A DNA stretch of 64,000 nucleotides from Flaviflexus massiliensis (GTDB lineage Bacteria > Actinomycetota > Actinomycetes > Actinomycetales > Actinomycetaceae). A model generated the notes under the pieces. The model was not told the origin of the DNA and made no database searches. It saw only the letters and a program-made list of their open reading frames with translations. Positions within the stretch are counted from its first letter, which is position 1, and each line of letters begins with the position of its first letter. Location of the stretch: NCBI RefSeq assembly GCF_001375495.1, contig NZ_LN831058.1:328767-392766 (forward strand), given 5' to 3'. Shown here in pieces: positions 29,622 through 38,199 of the stretch. Position numbers and translations under genes: made by a program.

Positions 29622-30861
29622 TGAGTTCTCCCCACGCAGATACAAATAGATCTTCTGTTCCAAAATTTCCTGATTTTAGGACAAGGTTAACCTTGGAATT
29701 GTCCGATCTCCCGAGGATCCATGAAACTCCTGGGCCGAGCTGGTTTCCGAGCTCAAGTACCTTCACCTTCAGTGCCTGGCAGATTGCTCCAGAGGTTTCT
29801 CCGCCCGCCACAATAAACTGGGTAGCTCCATTTTCTGCCAATCTGCTGGCAAGTATTCCAAAGAATTCCTCAAAGAGACTCGAGATGTCGTGATGTAACG
29901 CGGCCGCTCTTTCTGTATCGGCCGGACTTTCCACCGTATAGAGCATCGGCGGATTCTTGTCCGCTTGTCCCCATTGATTAGTCACCCATCGAGAGTACTC
30001 CGCCGCTGCTTGATCGAGGTTATCTAGTAGGTCTTGAGGATCTACCATCTTTGATGGTCCGTGGTTCATCGCAAATCGAACCTGTCGCTGAGTCATAGCT
30101 GAGGCGGAGCCAGAAAGAATAACTTTCTGGCCATCGATCGCGGGCACTTGCGACGTATTGTCTCCTGCACCAGCCAGTCCCAGCGCCAAGCCAGATCCCC
30201 CAGTCATGAGCTTGTCGTCGATAGTTGCCTCTGCAATTGTCACGAGATCCTCGTTCGTCAGGGCGTCAACTACGAGGTAATCGTAATCCTGTTCGAGTCG
30301 TTCTAACTTATCGCGAAGGCTCCGAGATCCACGTGAAACCACTTCCCAGGACACATGTCCGACGGCTCTGTTTGTCTGTGCTGCCAACAGCCGAATCACG
30401 GAGGAGTCCCTCATCGGGTTGAGTGGGTGATTCTTCATCGGCGATTCATCCAGCAACTCACCAAGAACGAAGAGATGGCCCTGGTAAACCGTTCTACCGG
30501 CATCAGGAAACGACGGAACAACCACTGCCCGCTTCGCACCCGTTAGATCAAAAAGCTCATCAGCGATCGGGCCAATATTTCCTTCTTGAGTCGAGTCAAA
30601 TGTTGAACAGTATTTGTCATAGATCTGAGTGCAGCCAATTTCAAGGAGTACCGATCCAGCCTCCCGAGCAATCTGCCGTGCTGTTTGCACATCGGTCGAT
30701 CGGATTTTCTGTGCCAGTACCAACGCATCGAATTCTTTTAGACTCTCATACTCGGATGTACCTGGGATGCCCAGATACACAGCAGTGTGTAGTCCGCGTG
30801 CCCTCCAGTTCCCAGCGAGATCTGTTGCCCCGGTAAAGTCATCCGCTATAGCTCCGCGCAT
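29614..30861 (-). CDS. otnK: Four-carbon acid sugar kinase (OtnK / DUF1537 family)
   Basis: 415 residues. MRGAIADDFTGATDLAGNW is the DUF1537 N-terminal motif; the C-terminal nucleotide domain has FIVAGGETSGAICQAL and GNFGTEDLF. It should phosphorylate a 3-oxo-tetronate (or a tetronate) at C4. It lies between the zinc dehydrogenase (39-base gap upstream) and OtnC (8-base overlap), giving a route oxidation - phosphorylation - decarboxylation. Confidence 0.88.
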   Translation of the reverse strand: MRGAIADDFTGATDLAGNWRARGLHTAVYLGIPGTSEYESLKEFDALVLAQKIRSTDVQTARQIAREAGSVLLEIGCTQIYDKYCSTFDSTQEGNIGPIADELFDLTGAKRAVVVPSFPDAGRTVYQGHLFVLGELLDESPMKNHPLNPMRDSSVIRLLAAQTNRAVGHVSWEVVSRGSRSLRDKLERLEQDYDYLVVDALTNEDLVTIAEATIDDKLMTGGSGLALGLAGAGDNTSQVPAIDGQKVILSGSASAMTQRQVRFAMNHGPSKMVDPQDLLDNLDQAAAEYSRWVTNQWGQADKNPPMLYTVESPADTERAAALHHDISSLFEEFFGILASRLAENGATQFIVAGGETSGAICQALKVKVLELGNQLGPGVSWILGRSDNSKVNLVLKSGNFGTEDLFVSAWGELNE

Positions 30862-30900
30862 GCGTTTTCAAATCCTGTTCTGCGTACTGGTTTCTGGTGA

Positions 30901-31896
30901 CTACGGAACGAGAATGAGCTTAAGAATCTCTCCCGGCCCTTTTTTCGCCATCCCTGTGATGAGTGGAGCCCCCTCTTCCAAGCTCGTAATCTTGGAAATG
31001 AGCAAGTCTGGGAGATCTGCATATTTCGCAAGCAGTTCCAATGCTCGCGCAAAGTCTTCCTTCTGGTACATCGCTGTACCGTGGAAAGATTGTTCAGCAA
31101 CTTGGAGCTTTCCAATATGGATAGGAACTTCCTCATTGAATACAGCAACCTGAACGATGGATCCCCCCGGTTTCAGATGATCCAATGCAGTTTGCACTAG
31201 CTGTGCAATACTCGCGACGATGAAGACCACATCAAACTTTGACTCCGGCTCTATTTCACCCGGCACAGCCACAGTCGAGGCACCTAGGTCTTTCAGTTTT
31301 GGATGGAGGAACTCACGCGGCTCACTAACCGTTACCACTACGCCATTGTCGGAGAGCACACGGGTGATAAGTGAACCAATAGTCCCACCGCCGAGCACGA
31401 GCGCTGTCTGATATGACTTCTCAGCCAACTGCCTAACCGCATGGGCAGCAACTGCGATAGGCTCGGCCAGCGCGAGGTGCTCATCCGCAACTCCATCTGG
31501 TGCTGGAATCAATGTGTATGCGGGCACCTCAACAAAGTCGGCAAAAGAACCGTCCCATTCCGCAACTCCAAGCATGACCTTTTGGGGGCATAGATGGTAA
31601 AGACCTCTTTCGCAAAAGTCGCACTCCCCGCACGGCTTCTGAGGGTCGATGACAACCCTGTCACCAATATCAAAACCATCCACGCCTTCACCGACTGCGT
31701 CAATGATGCCGCCAGCTTCATGGCCAGAAATCAATGGCGGCTTCCGGAAGAGATGGTGCCCAGACAGTGCCGAAAGGTCAGAGCCACACACACCTGTCGA
31801 AGTCACTCGTACAACAACCTGCCCAGGACGAGGTTCTGGTCTCTCGATCTCCACCACGGTTGCTTCACGGTTCGTATCGAACTTAATTGCTCGCAT
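30901..31896 (-). CDS. Zinc-dependent medium-chain dehydrogenase
   Basis: 331-residue MDR enzyme from MRAIKFDTNR at 31896. The catalytic zinc ligands are in TGVCGSDLSAL and GHEAGGIIDAVGEGVDGFD. The structural zinc site is CGECDFCERGLYHLC, and the Rossmann loop is ALVLGGGTIGS. Sorbitol/threonine-dehydrogenase-like. It is first in the otnK-otnC operon, so it likely makes the 3-oxo acid from a tetronate, a role usually filled by an unrelated beta-hydroxyacid dehydrogenase. The frame upstream of 31896 would overlap a candidate operator. Confidence 0.87.
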   Translation of the reverse strand: MRAIKFDTNREATVVEIERPEPRPGQVVVRVTSTGVCGSDLSALSGHHLFRKPPLISGHEAGGIIDAVGEGVDGFDIGDRVVIDPQKPCGECDFCERGLYHLCPQKVMLGVAEWDGSFADFVEVPAYTLIPAPDGVADEHLALAEPIAVAAHAVRQLAEKSYQTALVLGGGTIGSLITRVLSDNGVVVTVSEPREFLHPKLKDLGASTVAVPGEIEPESKFDVVFIVASIAQLVQTALDHLKPGGSIVQVAVFNEEVPIHIGKLQVAEQSFHGTAMYQKEDFARALELLAKYADLPDLLISKITSLEEGAPLITGMAKKGPGEILKLILVP

Positions 31897-31957
31897 CCTT
31901 CTCCCCCTCGAGATTCCGGTTGTCACCGGCTTAGCAAATACGTTGATCACAGCTTAA

Positions 31958-31974
31958 TGTATCCGATCATACCA
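31958..31974. promoter_or_regulatory. Candidate GntR operator, site 1
   Basis: TGTATCCGATCATACCA has half-sites TGTAT and ATAC(C)A in inverted orientation. It lies between the divergent dehydrogenase and GntR genes. A closely matching site stands upstream of the cyclase gene at 33805. Confidence 0.55.
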
Positions 31975-32070
31975 GTTGTGCTGATTGTCGAGAGAGTTGC
32001 GAAATTTCCATGTCACTTAGCTAAATACTCAGTCGCGTATGATTCAGGGAGAAGGAATGGGAGTTTAACT

Positions 32071-32853
32071 ATGGCTATCGAATTTGAAGGCACTTCGTCT
32101 GTCACCCGACCCATCTCCCTTTCTCAACAGGTCGTTAACGATCTGCGCACCCGCATCATCAATGACAATATCTCTCCCGGCACACCGCTTCCGTCCGAGC
32201 GTGAGCTGTGCTCAATTTATGGAGTTTCACGCACGGTCATCAGGGAGGCAATAAAAACACTCTCTGCCAGAGGTCTCGTGGAGTCTATTCCAGGTTCGGG
32301 ACTCGCAGTTGGCCAAACCAAGCTGGACGACGTCGCAGAAGTCATGCGACTCTTCATGAGAAGCGGCTCTAGCCTTCGATACGACCAACTCCATGAGGTC
32401 CGACTCGCACTCGAAGTGAGCGTTGCGGGGATCGCATCAGGTAAGACATCACCAGAACTCAAGCGTGAGCTGTACTTGCTATGCGATGCACTCGAGGACT
32501 CCGACGGCAACCTCGTCCGCGCATCACAACTCGACTACGACTTCCATAGAGCAATTGCACGCGCTTCAGAGAATTCATTCTTTGACGTGATCTTCGAAGC
32601 GCTTGAGGGTGCACTCGTGGAGACCCGCGTAGCCACATTTTCGATGGATCCTAGCCGGCTGACAACGGTTGTCGCAGCACACAGACGGATAGCCCATGGC
32701 ATCGCTGTCGGAGATGTCGAGGTTGCTCGGGCAGAAATGACGGATCACCTCATCGAAGTGAAAGCCACCTGGGATAGCCATCCCGAAATGGTGAAGCTAA
32801 CGTTCCCCACGGAAGGCGGAACTAAGTCCAATTTCCAAGCCAAATCAGAATGA
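32071..32853 (+). CDS. FadR/GntR-family transcriptional regulator
   Basis: 260 residues from the ATG at 32071, preceded by GGGAG. The N-terminal winged helix has SPGTPLPSERELCSIYGVSR and VIREAIKTLSARGLVESIPG. The C-terminal all-helical FCD ligand domain (LHEVRLALEVSVAG; LDYDFHRAIARAS; AHRRIAHGIAVGD) has the Asp/His metal-ligand pattern. It probably senses a sugar acid and controls the divergent otn operon and the converging cyclase gene. The open frame extends further upstream without support. Confidence 0.9.
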   Translation: MAIEFEGTSSVTRPISLSQQVVNDLRTRIINDNISPGTPLPSERELCSIYGVSRTVIREAIKTLSARGLVESIPGSGLAVGQTKLDDVAEVMRLFMRSGSSLRYDQLHEVRLALEVSVAGIASGKTSPELKRELYLLCDALEDSDGNLVRASQLDYDFHRAIARASENSFFDVIFEALEGALVETRVATFSMDPSRLTTVVAAHRRIAHGIAVGDVEVARAEMTDHLIEVKATWDSHPEMVKLTFPTEGGTKSNFQAKSE

Positions 32854-32869
32854 TTTAGGAGAACGAAAG

Positions 32870-32910
32870 AGTTGGGGAGGTAACAAGCTAGACACTTTGC
32901 CTCCCCGACT
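32870..32910. terminator. Bidirectional terminator between gntR and cyclase genes
   Basis: AGTTGGGGAGG (32870-32880) pairs with CCTCCCCGACT (32900-32910) with one mismatch, between converging genes. Confidence 0.6.
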
Positions 32911-32919
32911 CCACTTCAG

Positions 32920-33762
32920 CTAGACGAGAGCAATTGGACGGAAGATTGCTCCAGTTGCTCCCTTGATCTTGGGAGGGAGGCCGATGAAAAGAAACTCCTT
33001 GACGCCATCCTCCGAGAGTTCCTCTAGGATCATGTTCTCAATAAGGTGGATGCCATTTTCAATCAGCAAGTGTTCGTGCACTGGGTGCGGGTTTCCCGGA
33101 ACAGTGGAGGGTTGCACCTCGACGGTTGACGTGTCACCGCCAATTGCGCGGATGCCCTTTTCCGATAGGTACTGGGCAATTTCCAGCGTGACACCCCCGC
33201 CATCGTGCTCGTTAAATTTTGCCGTGTCCGACCAAAACTTTCCAGCACCATTTCGGAACAAGACCACATCTCCGGCACGCACCTCAAGGCCTTCTTCATC
33301 AATCATTTCAAGGAATGCGTCAATTCCGAACGGTTCGCCTCCCTTGAGTGGATGACCAACTTTCTTTGCCACGTCAAAGAAGACACCACGCGTGATAAAG
33401 ATTGGCAGCTCCGAAGCCGATCCTTTGAGCGGACCAAAGTCTCCAAGATCTGTTGACGCCTTACCGTTGTGCCAATGTTGGTCATGACCCGTCACGGTAT
33501 GCCCAAGGGCATCAATATGGGTACCGGAGTGCGTTGTCCCCATCACCAAGTCTGAGATCAGACTGATCGGTGGTTCATTTGGATCGGGAAACGGTTTTGA
33601 GCCTTGATTCTTTACACCTTGGGGAGTTCGGTAGGTCATGACCTGGAAGGCAGGGTGGCCGTCCCATAGCGGCATCTCCGCCTCGCGCACACCTTCTAGA
33701 TCGTAAACCTTCCCTTGTGTGGGAATCTTCAAGAGGTCAAGGATCGAGGATTCTGGTGACAT
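32920..33762 (-). CDS. Cyclase-family (kynurenine formamidase-like) metal hydrolase
   Basis: 280 residues. The family metal-binding motif appears as HSGTHIDALGHTV, and HEHLLIENGIHLIENM matches the conserved C-terminal His/Glu segment. GGDTSTVEVQP is also typical. I start at 33762 (MSPESSILDL), behind AAGGGA; the upstream ATG at 33819 would place the candidate operator inside the gene. Family members hydrolyse amides or lactones. Beside a tetronate pathway a lactonase role is attractive but only inferred. Confidence 0.8.
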   Translation of the reverse strand: MSPESSILDLLKIPTQGKVYDLEGVREAEMPLWDGHPAFQVMTYRTPQGVKNQGSKPFPDPNEPPISLISDLVMGTTHSGTHIDALGHTVTGHDQHWHNGKASTDLGDFGPLKGSASELPIFITRGVFFDVAKKVGHPLKGGEPFGIDAFLEMIDEEGLEVRAGDVVLFRNGAGKFWSDTAKFNEHDGGGVTLEIAQYLSEKGIRAIGGDTSTVEVQPSTVPGNPHPVHEHLLIENGIHLIENMILEELSEDGVKEFLFIGLPPKIKGATGAIFRPIALV

Positions 33763-33804
33763 CGTTGTCCCTTCAATAGTTCGATAGTCTTCTTCTCTGA
33801 AAAC

Positions 33805-33822
33805 TGGTATGACCATCATACA
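33805..33822. promoter_or_regulatory. Candidate GntR operator, site 2
   Basis: TGGTATGACCATCATACA; its complement TGTATGATGGTCATACCA matches site 1 in both half-sites (TGTAT and TCATACCA). It lies 43 bases upstream of the cyclase start at 33762. Confidence 0.55.
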
Positions 33823-33871
33823 TGTGGGGGATATGGGTGTCTCCCCTCACATCAAGATTCGGGCAACAAAA

Positions 33872-33907
33872 AGCGAGGGGAGAAAACCTAGGTTTTCTCC
33901 CCTCGCT
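33872..33907 (-). terminator. Terminator of fbaA
   Basis: A perfect 36-base palindrome (AGCGAGGGGAGAAAAC arms around CTAG), followed leftwards by TTTTTGTTG. It lies 58 bases past the fbaA stop. Confidence 0.9.
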
Positions 33908-33965
33908 ACTCTTAAGCGGCTAGCCCTGCCTCCATCGAGGAGTCACAAGCCGATGCCTGGAAGAA

Positions 33966-34988
33966 TTACTTAATGCGGGTGCCGACGGAGCCGAGCTGCT
34001 GGCAGGCTTCGACGATGCGGTCTGCCATGCCCTTCTCGGCAGCCTTGCCCCATGCTCGGGGGTCGTACTGCTTCTTGTTGCCGATGTCGCCATCAACCTT
34101 GAGGACACCCTGGTAGTTGGAGAACATCCAGTCTGCGACGGGGCGGGAGAAGGCGTACTGCGTGTCAGTGTCGATGTTCATCTTGATGACACCGTTCTTG
34201 ACAGCGGTGACGATCTCTTCTTCGGAGGAGCCGGAGCCGCCGTGGAAGACGAGATCGAAGGGGGCTTCCTTGCCGTACTTGTCGCCAATAGCCTTCTGGA
34301 TTTCACCAAGAAGCTCGGGACGGAGCTTGACGAAGCCGGGCTTGTAGACGCCGTGCACGTTACCGAAGGTGAGGGCAGTCATGTAGCGGCCGTTCTCGCC
34401 CAGGCCAAGCGCCTCAACGGTTGCGAGACCATCTTCAACGGTGGTGTAGAGCTTCTCGTTGATTTCACCAACGACGCCGTCTTCTTCACCGCCGACAACA
34501 CCGATCTCGATTTCGAGGATGGTGTTGGCTTTCTGGGAGAGCTCGAGGAGTTCCTTGGCGATCTCCAGGTTTTCGTGGAGTTCGACTGCGGAGCCGTCCC
34601 ACATGTGGGACTGGAAGGCGGGCAGTTCGCCGTTCTTGACCTGCTCGGCTTCAAGCTCGAGGAGGGGGCGTACCCAGGAGTCGATGTTTTCCTTGGCGCA
34701 GTGGTCGGTGTGAAGTGCGACAGTGACGTCGTAGTTCTTGGCAACTTCCTTTGCGTAGGCTGCCATTGCGAGCGAACCGGCGACGCGGTCCTTACGGGTG
34801 GAGCCGGACCAGTACTCTGCGCCACCAACGGATACCTGGATGATGCCGTCGGACTCTGCTTCCGCGAAGCCCTGGAGAGCTGCGGTGAGGGTCTGCGAGG
34901 ACGTGACGTTGATGGCCGGGTATGCGAAGCCGCCCTTCTTGGCCCGGTCAATCATCTCGTTGTATACCTCGGGGGTTGCGATAGCCAC
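33966..34988 (-). CDS. fbaA: Class II fructose-bisphosphate aldolase
   Basis: 340-residue zinc aldolase that interconverts fructose 1,6-bisphosphate with DHAP and glyceraldehyde 3-phosphate. Zinc ligands lie in VALHTDHCAKENIDSW and in LVFHGGSGSSEEEI; MNIDTDTQYAF binds phosphate. I choose GTG at 34988 (protein MAIATPEVYN) because AAGGAG stands ten bases upstream; the ATG at 35006 contains that site within its own codons. It would consume DHAP from the neighbouring otn pathway, but is a core glycolytic gene. Confidence 0.95.
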   Translation of the reverse strand: MAIATPEVYNEMIDRAKKGGFAYPAINVTSSQTLTAALQGFAEAESDGIIQVSVGGAEYWSGSTRKDRVAGSLAMAAYAKEVAKNYDVTVALHTDHCAKENIDSWVRPLLELEAEQVKNGELPAFQSHMWDGSAVELHENLEIAKELLELSQKANTILEIEIGVVGGEEDGVVGEINEKLYTTVEDGLATVEALGLGENGRYMTALTFGNVHGVYKPGFVKLRPELLGEIQKAIGDKYGKEAPFDLVFHGGSGSSEEEIVTAVKNGVIKMNIDTDTQYAFSRPVADWMFSNYQGVLKVDGDIGNKKQYDPRAWGKAAEKGMADRIVEACQQLGSVGTRIK

Positions 34989-35120
34989 GGTGAAACTCTC
35001 CTTCATTAGTGGGCTTTTACCACTCGCTATTGTCTCACGAGCGGCGGTTATTCGGTAGGTCGGTTGACCTATTTTGTCCCGCTTACGGGACGGGACCGGA
35101 TTCGGTTGAGATTGTGGGGA

Positions 35121-35816
35121 TTATTCTCCGGCGGGCTGGCGCGCAGCCCAGTCTTGGAGGGTGACGCGCGAACCCGTATAGAACGGCACGTCCACTCGCA
35201 CGTGTCTGCGGGCCTCCGTGTACCTGAAGTCCCTCATGAGGTCCACGATCCGGTGCAGTTCATCAGCTTCAAGAGCGAGGATCCATTCGTAGTCGTTGAG
35301 TGCAAAGCAGGCGACCGTGGAGGCCACGACGTCCTTGTAGGGTGCGCCGGTCATCCCGTGGTCCCGCAGGATCCGGCTCCGTTCGCTCTCTTCGAGCAGG
35401 TACCACTCGTAGGAGCGCACGAACGGGTAGACCGCCATGTACTTCGGGGCTTCGTCTGTGAGGAGGAAGCCGGGCAGGTGCCTCTTGTTGAACTCTGCTG
35501 GGCGGTGGAGCCCCACGACCGACCAGACGGGGCTGATCGGCAGGTCCGAGTTGAGTAGCGCATGGTAGGCGGCCTGGACTTCCTCGATCGTCTCGGCATG
35601 CCACCACGCCATCAGGTCAGCATCGGCCCGCAGCCCCGCCACGTCGTAGTAGCCGCGCACGACAACACCCGTGCTGGCAACAGCCTCTTCCGCTGCAGTC
35701 ACGATGCTGTCCCGTTCATCGGGCGAGATCTCGCCCGTGGTCGCAAACACCGACCACATGGTGTAGCGGATCGAGGTGTTGACCTGCTCAACTGTCTGAT
35801 CGTCTGGCTGTTTCAT
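35121..35816 (-). CDS. hemQ: Coproheme decarboxylase (HemQ)
   Basis: 231-residue chlorite-dismutase-fold enzyme that turns Fe-coproporphyrin into heme b with peroxide, the last step of the coproporphyrin-dependent route. MAVYPFVRSYEWYLL carries the conserved Tyr loop, and GLHRPAEFNKRHLPGFL is typical of actinobacterial HemQ. AGGAGG precedes the ATG at 35816. It sits 62 bases downstream of the ferrochelatase gene. Confidence 0.94.
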   Translation of the reverse strand: MKQPDDQTVEQVNTSIRYTMWSVFATTGEISPDERDSIVTAAEEAVASTGVVVRGYYDVAGLRADADLMAWWHAETIEEVQAAYHALLNSDLPISPVWSVVGLHRPAEFNKRHLPGFLLTDEAPKYMAVYPFVRSYEWYLLEESERSRILRDHGMTGAPYKDVVASTVACFALNDYEWILALEADELHRIVDLMRDFRYTEARRHVRVDVPFYTGSRVTLQDWAARQPAGE

Positions 35817-35878
35817 GGTGCCTCCTGGGCTTTGGGGCCGGTGACCGTGTTGATGAAGGAATTAATGGTTGGTGGAAT

Positions 35879-36862
35879 TTAGGAGATTGCGGGGACCGTT
35901 GGCGGGTTCGGGCCCGCCCAGCAGCAGTCTTCCGCGTAGCTGGTGTCTCCGGGGTTTTGGAGGATGTCTGCAAGCTGGGAAATGAAGGCGGGGTGTACAC
36001 CGACCGTGGCGGCCCGCACGAATCCCATCCCAAGTTCCTCAGCCTTTGCCTTAGCTTCCGTGTCGAGATCGAACTTGACCTCCATGTGGTCCGAGATGAA
36101 GCCGATCGGTGCAAGCACGACCGAGGCACTTCCCCTACCGTGGAGGTCTTCCAAGTGATCACAAATATCGGGCTCGAGCCACGGAATGTGGGGCGATCCT
36201 GACCGGGAACAGTAGGCAAGGTCCCAATCGGCGATTCCCAGATCATCCGCAATTCTCTTGGCGACCACCTCGTGCTGCTGTTGGTAGGTGTGCTCGTGGT
36301 GGGTTCCCGAGGCGGTGTTCATGGCGGTGGGGATGGAATGGGTGACGAAGACCAGGCGAGCATCACCCGCCTCCTCCAAAGCATCCCTCACGGCATCGCG
36401 GTTTGCTTGCAGGAAGCCGTCGCTGTTCCAGAAGGGCTTGGTTTTCCTGACCGACAGATCTGGCAGATCCAGTTCTCCCAGCCACCTGGCAATGTCCTCA
36501 CGGTACTGGCGGCACGAGGAGTACGAATCGTAGGCGGAGGTGGCGATCGCGAGGATGTCGCGTGCTCCACTGTCGTACAGTTCGCGGATCACGTCGTTTC
36601 CGTACGGTTCCCAGTTCCTGTTGCCGATGACAACGGGGGTGGTGTCGCCCCGGCGAGCAAGCTCATCACGCAGGTACTCGACCAGCTCGGCGTTGAGCTC
36701 GTTGATTGGTGACTTACCTCCGAACATGTAGTAGTGCTCACCTACCTGTTCCAGTCTTTCGTCCGGGATTCCCTTACCCGCGGTGGCGTTGCGAAGGAAG
36801 GGGACAACGTCCTCGGGCTTGTTCGGCCCTCCATAGGAGAGAACAAGGTAAGCGTCAGGCAT
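35879..36862 (-). CDS. cpfC: Coproporphyrin III ferrochelatase (CpfC/HemH)
   Basis: Inserts iron into coproporphyrin III, since HemQ follows. 327 residues from the ATG at 36862 (MPDAYLVLSYGGP). Motifs include GNRNWEPYGND, the active-site VFVTHSIPTAMN and LAPIGFISDHMEV. C-terminal Cys residues (EDCCWAGPNP) fit the [2Fe-2S] ligands of actinobacterial enzymes. The start overlaps the hemA stop by 8 bases; the long in-frame extension over hemA is a shadow. Confidence 0.95.
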   Translation of the reverse strand: MPDAYLVLSYGGPNKPEDVVPFLRNATAGKGIPDERLEQVGEHYYMFGGKSPINELNAELVEYLRDELARRGDTTPVVIGNRNWEPYGNDVIRELYDSGARDILAIATSAYDSYSSCRQYREDIARWLGELDLPDLSVRKTKPFWNSDGFLQANRDAVRDALEEAGDARLVFVTHSIPTAMNTASGTHHEHTYQQQHEVVAKRIADDLGIADWDLAYCSRSGSPHIPWLEPDICDHLEDLHGRGSASVVLAPIGFISDHMEVKFDLDTEAKAKAEELGMGFVRAATVGVHPAFISQLADILQNPGDTSYAEDCCWAGPNPPTVPAIS

Positions 36863-38159
36863 GAGGCTGGTCCTTTCGGGGGCACCCGCTATTGAGTGCC
36901 TGTTGCGTGGGCTTGGGAAGGGCAATACCAAAGACAAGTTCTGCCGCCTCGTGATATTCATCCCCGCGCCCGTCCTTCGCTGCCTCGTGGGCCGCTTTCG
37001 AGGGGTGGTAGGCGACCGCGGAGGCGAATCGTTGCAAAGCGCGGATCGCGACTTCTGCCGGGATCTCACCGGCGGCGGGAAGTTTCCGCAATTCCTTTTC
37101 GAGTTCCACGGCGATCATGTCTCGGACCGCGACAACCAGGGGATCTACGGTGCGACCGAGCAGATCGGAGTCGAGCTTTGCTAGCCCCTCATCCACAATC
37201 TTCCGAGCACTGTCCAGGTCGCCTGCCTTGGCGGCCGGCACGTGCCTGCGGATTGTTTCGAGATCAATGAGGGTGACGTCATCGATCTGTGCAACATCGG
37301 TTTCAACGTCACGGGATCGAGCCAGGTCAATGAGAGTCAGCGGCCCGCGGGTCTTCTTGGCTTCCCGGATCATGTTGGCAGTGAGAACGGGAGTGCCGGT
37401 TCCCCGGCACAGGACAATAACATCCGGCCACACCAGGTCCAGGTTCTCCCTGAATGCGATGCCGTGATCGGTTGCGAACTGCTGTCCCCTGCCGCTGAGC
37501 GACCAGACTCGGACCCGGTTCGCTCCTCGCTCTTTCAACGCGGCAACGGTCGCACCCGCGTACGCACCCGTGCCCACGAGGAGAACGTTGATCCCTTCCC
37601 AGTCGGTCAGGGGCAGAGCCGGGCCGTCAATATCGTCCCATTCGTATTGGCCGCGCTCGCAGGCAACCGCCCCCGCCATGTCCAAAGCCACCGACACAAT
37701 GGAGCGGCCGGCGCGGGAAATATCGGTCTTGACCGCGATCTCACGGGAGGTGCGTAGCGCCCCCTGGATGGTTTGTTCGAGCAGGGGTGAGGTGGTGCCT
37801 TCAGTGCGAGCATCGGTCAGTGCCTGGCGCACCTGGCCAACTATCTCGCGTTCTCCCACGACCATGGAGTCAAGCCCGGAGGCGATTTCGTAGAGATGGC
37901 GGGCGGCATCAATGCCGGAGTAGATGGACAGGTCCTTGTCGAGAAGGCGAGCTGCTTTGCGGGCCGCCTCTTCCTCAGCCTCTAAATACACTTCGTAGCG
38001 GTTACAGGTAGATAGAACGACCGCGCCCTGGACCCCAGTGCTAGCAACGATCTCTTTCTTGACCCGATCACCACGCCTCGCCAAATCTTCAACATCCGAA
38101 ATGTCCAAATCGTGGTGATTTGCGGATAGAACCACAAAACTCACACATCGATTCTCCAA
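36855..38159 (-). CDS. hemA: Glutamyl-tRNA reductase
   Basis: 434 residues; first committed step of heme synthesis from Glu-tRNA. The catalytic Cys lies in VVLSTCNRYEVYLEA, with GLDSMVVGEREIVGQVRQA and the NADPH-binding LLVGTGAYAGATVAAL. The C-terminal dimerization helix ends with AVAYHPSKAAHEAAKDGRG. Divergent from hemE with only 40 bases between the start codons, so the two promoters must overlap. Confidence 0.95.
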   Translation of the reverse strand: MENRCVSFVVLSANHHDLDISDVEDLARRGDRVKKEIVASTGVQGAVVLSTCNRYEVYLEAEEEAARKAARLLDKDLSIYSGIDAARHLYEIASGLDSMVVGEREIVGQVRQALTDARTEGTTSPLLEQTIQGALRTSREIAVKTDISRAGRSIVSVALDMAGAVACERGQYEWDDIDGPALPLTDWEGINVLLVGTGAYAGATVAALKERGANRVRVWSLSGRGQQFATDHGIAFRENLDLVWPDVIVLCRGTGTPVLTANMIREAKKTRGPLTLIDLARSRDVETDVAQIDDVTLIDLETIRRHVPAAKAGDLDSARKIVDEGLAKLDSDLLGRTVDPLVVAVRDMIAVELEKELRKLPAAGEIPAEVAIRALQRFASAVAYHPSKAAHEAAKDGRGDEYHEAAELVFGIALPKPTQQALNSGCPRKDQPHA

Positions 38160-38199
38160 TTAATTGGCAGAAAATTCCAACTGGTAACACAATAGGAAC
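38160..38199. promoter_or_regulatory. Compact divergent hemA / hemE promoter region
   Basis: Only 40 bases separate the two starts. TTGGCAGAAAATTCCAA (38163-38179) is a loose inverted repeat (TTGG/CCAA) that could be an operator. AGGA before the hemE GTG is the likely ribosome-binding site. Confidence 0.35.
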
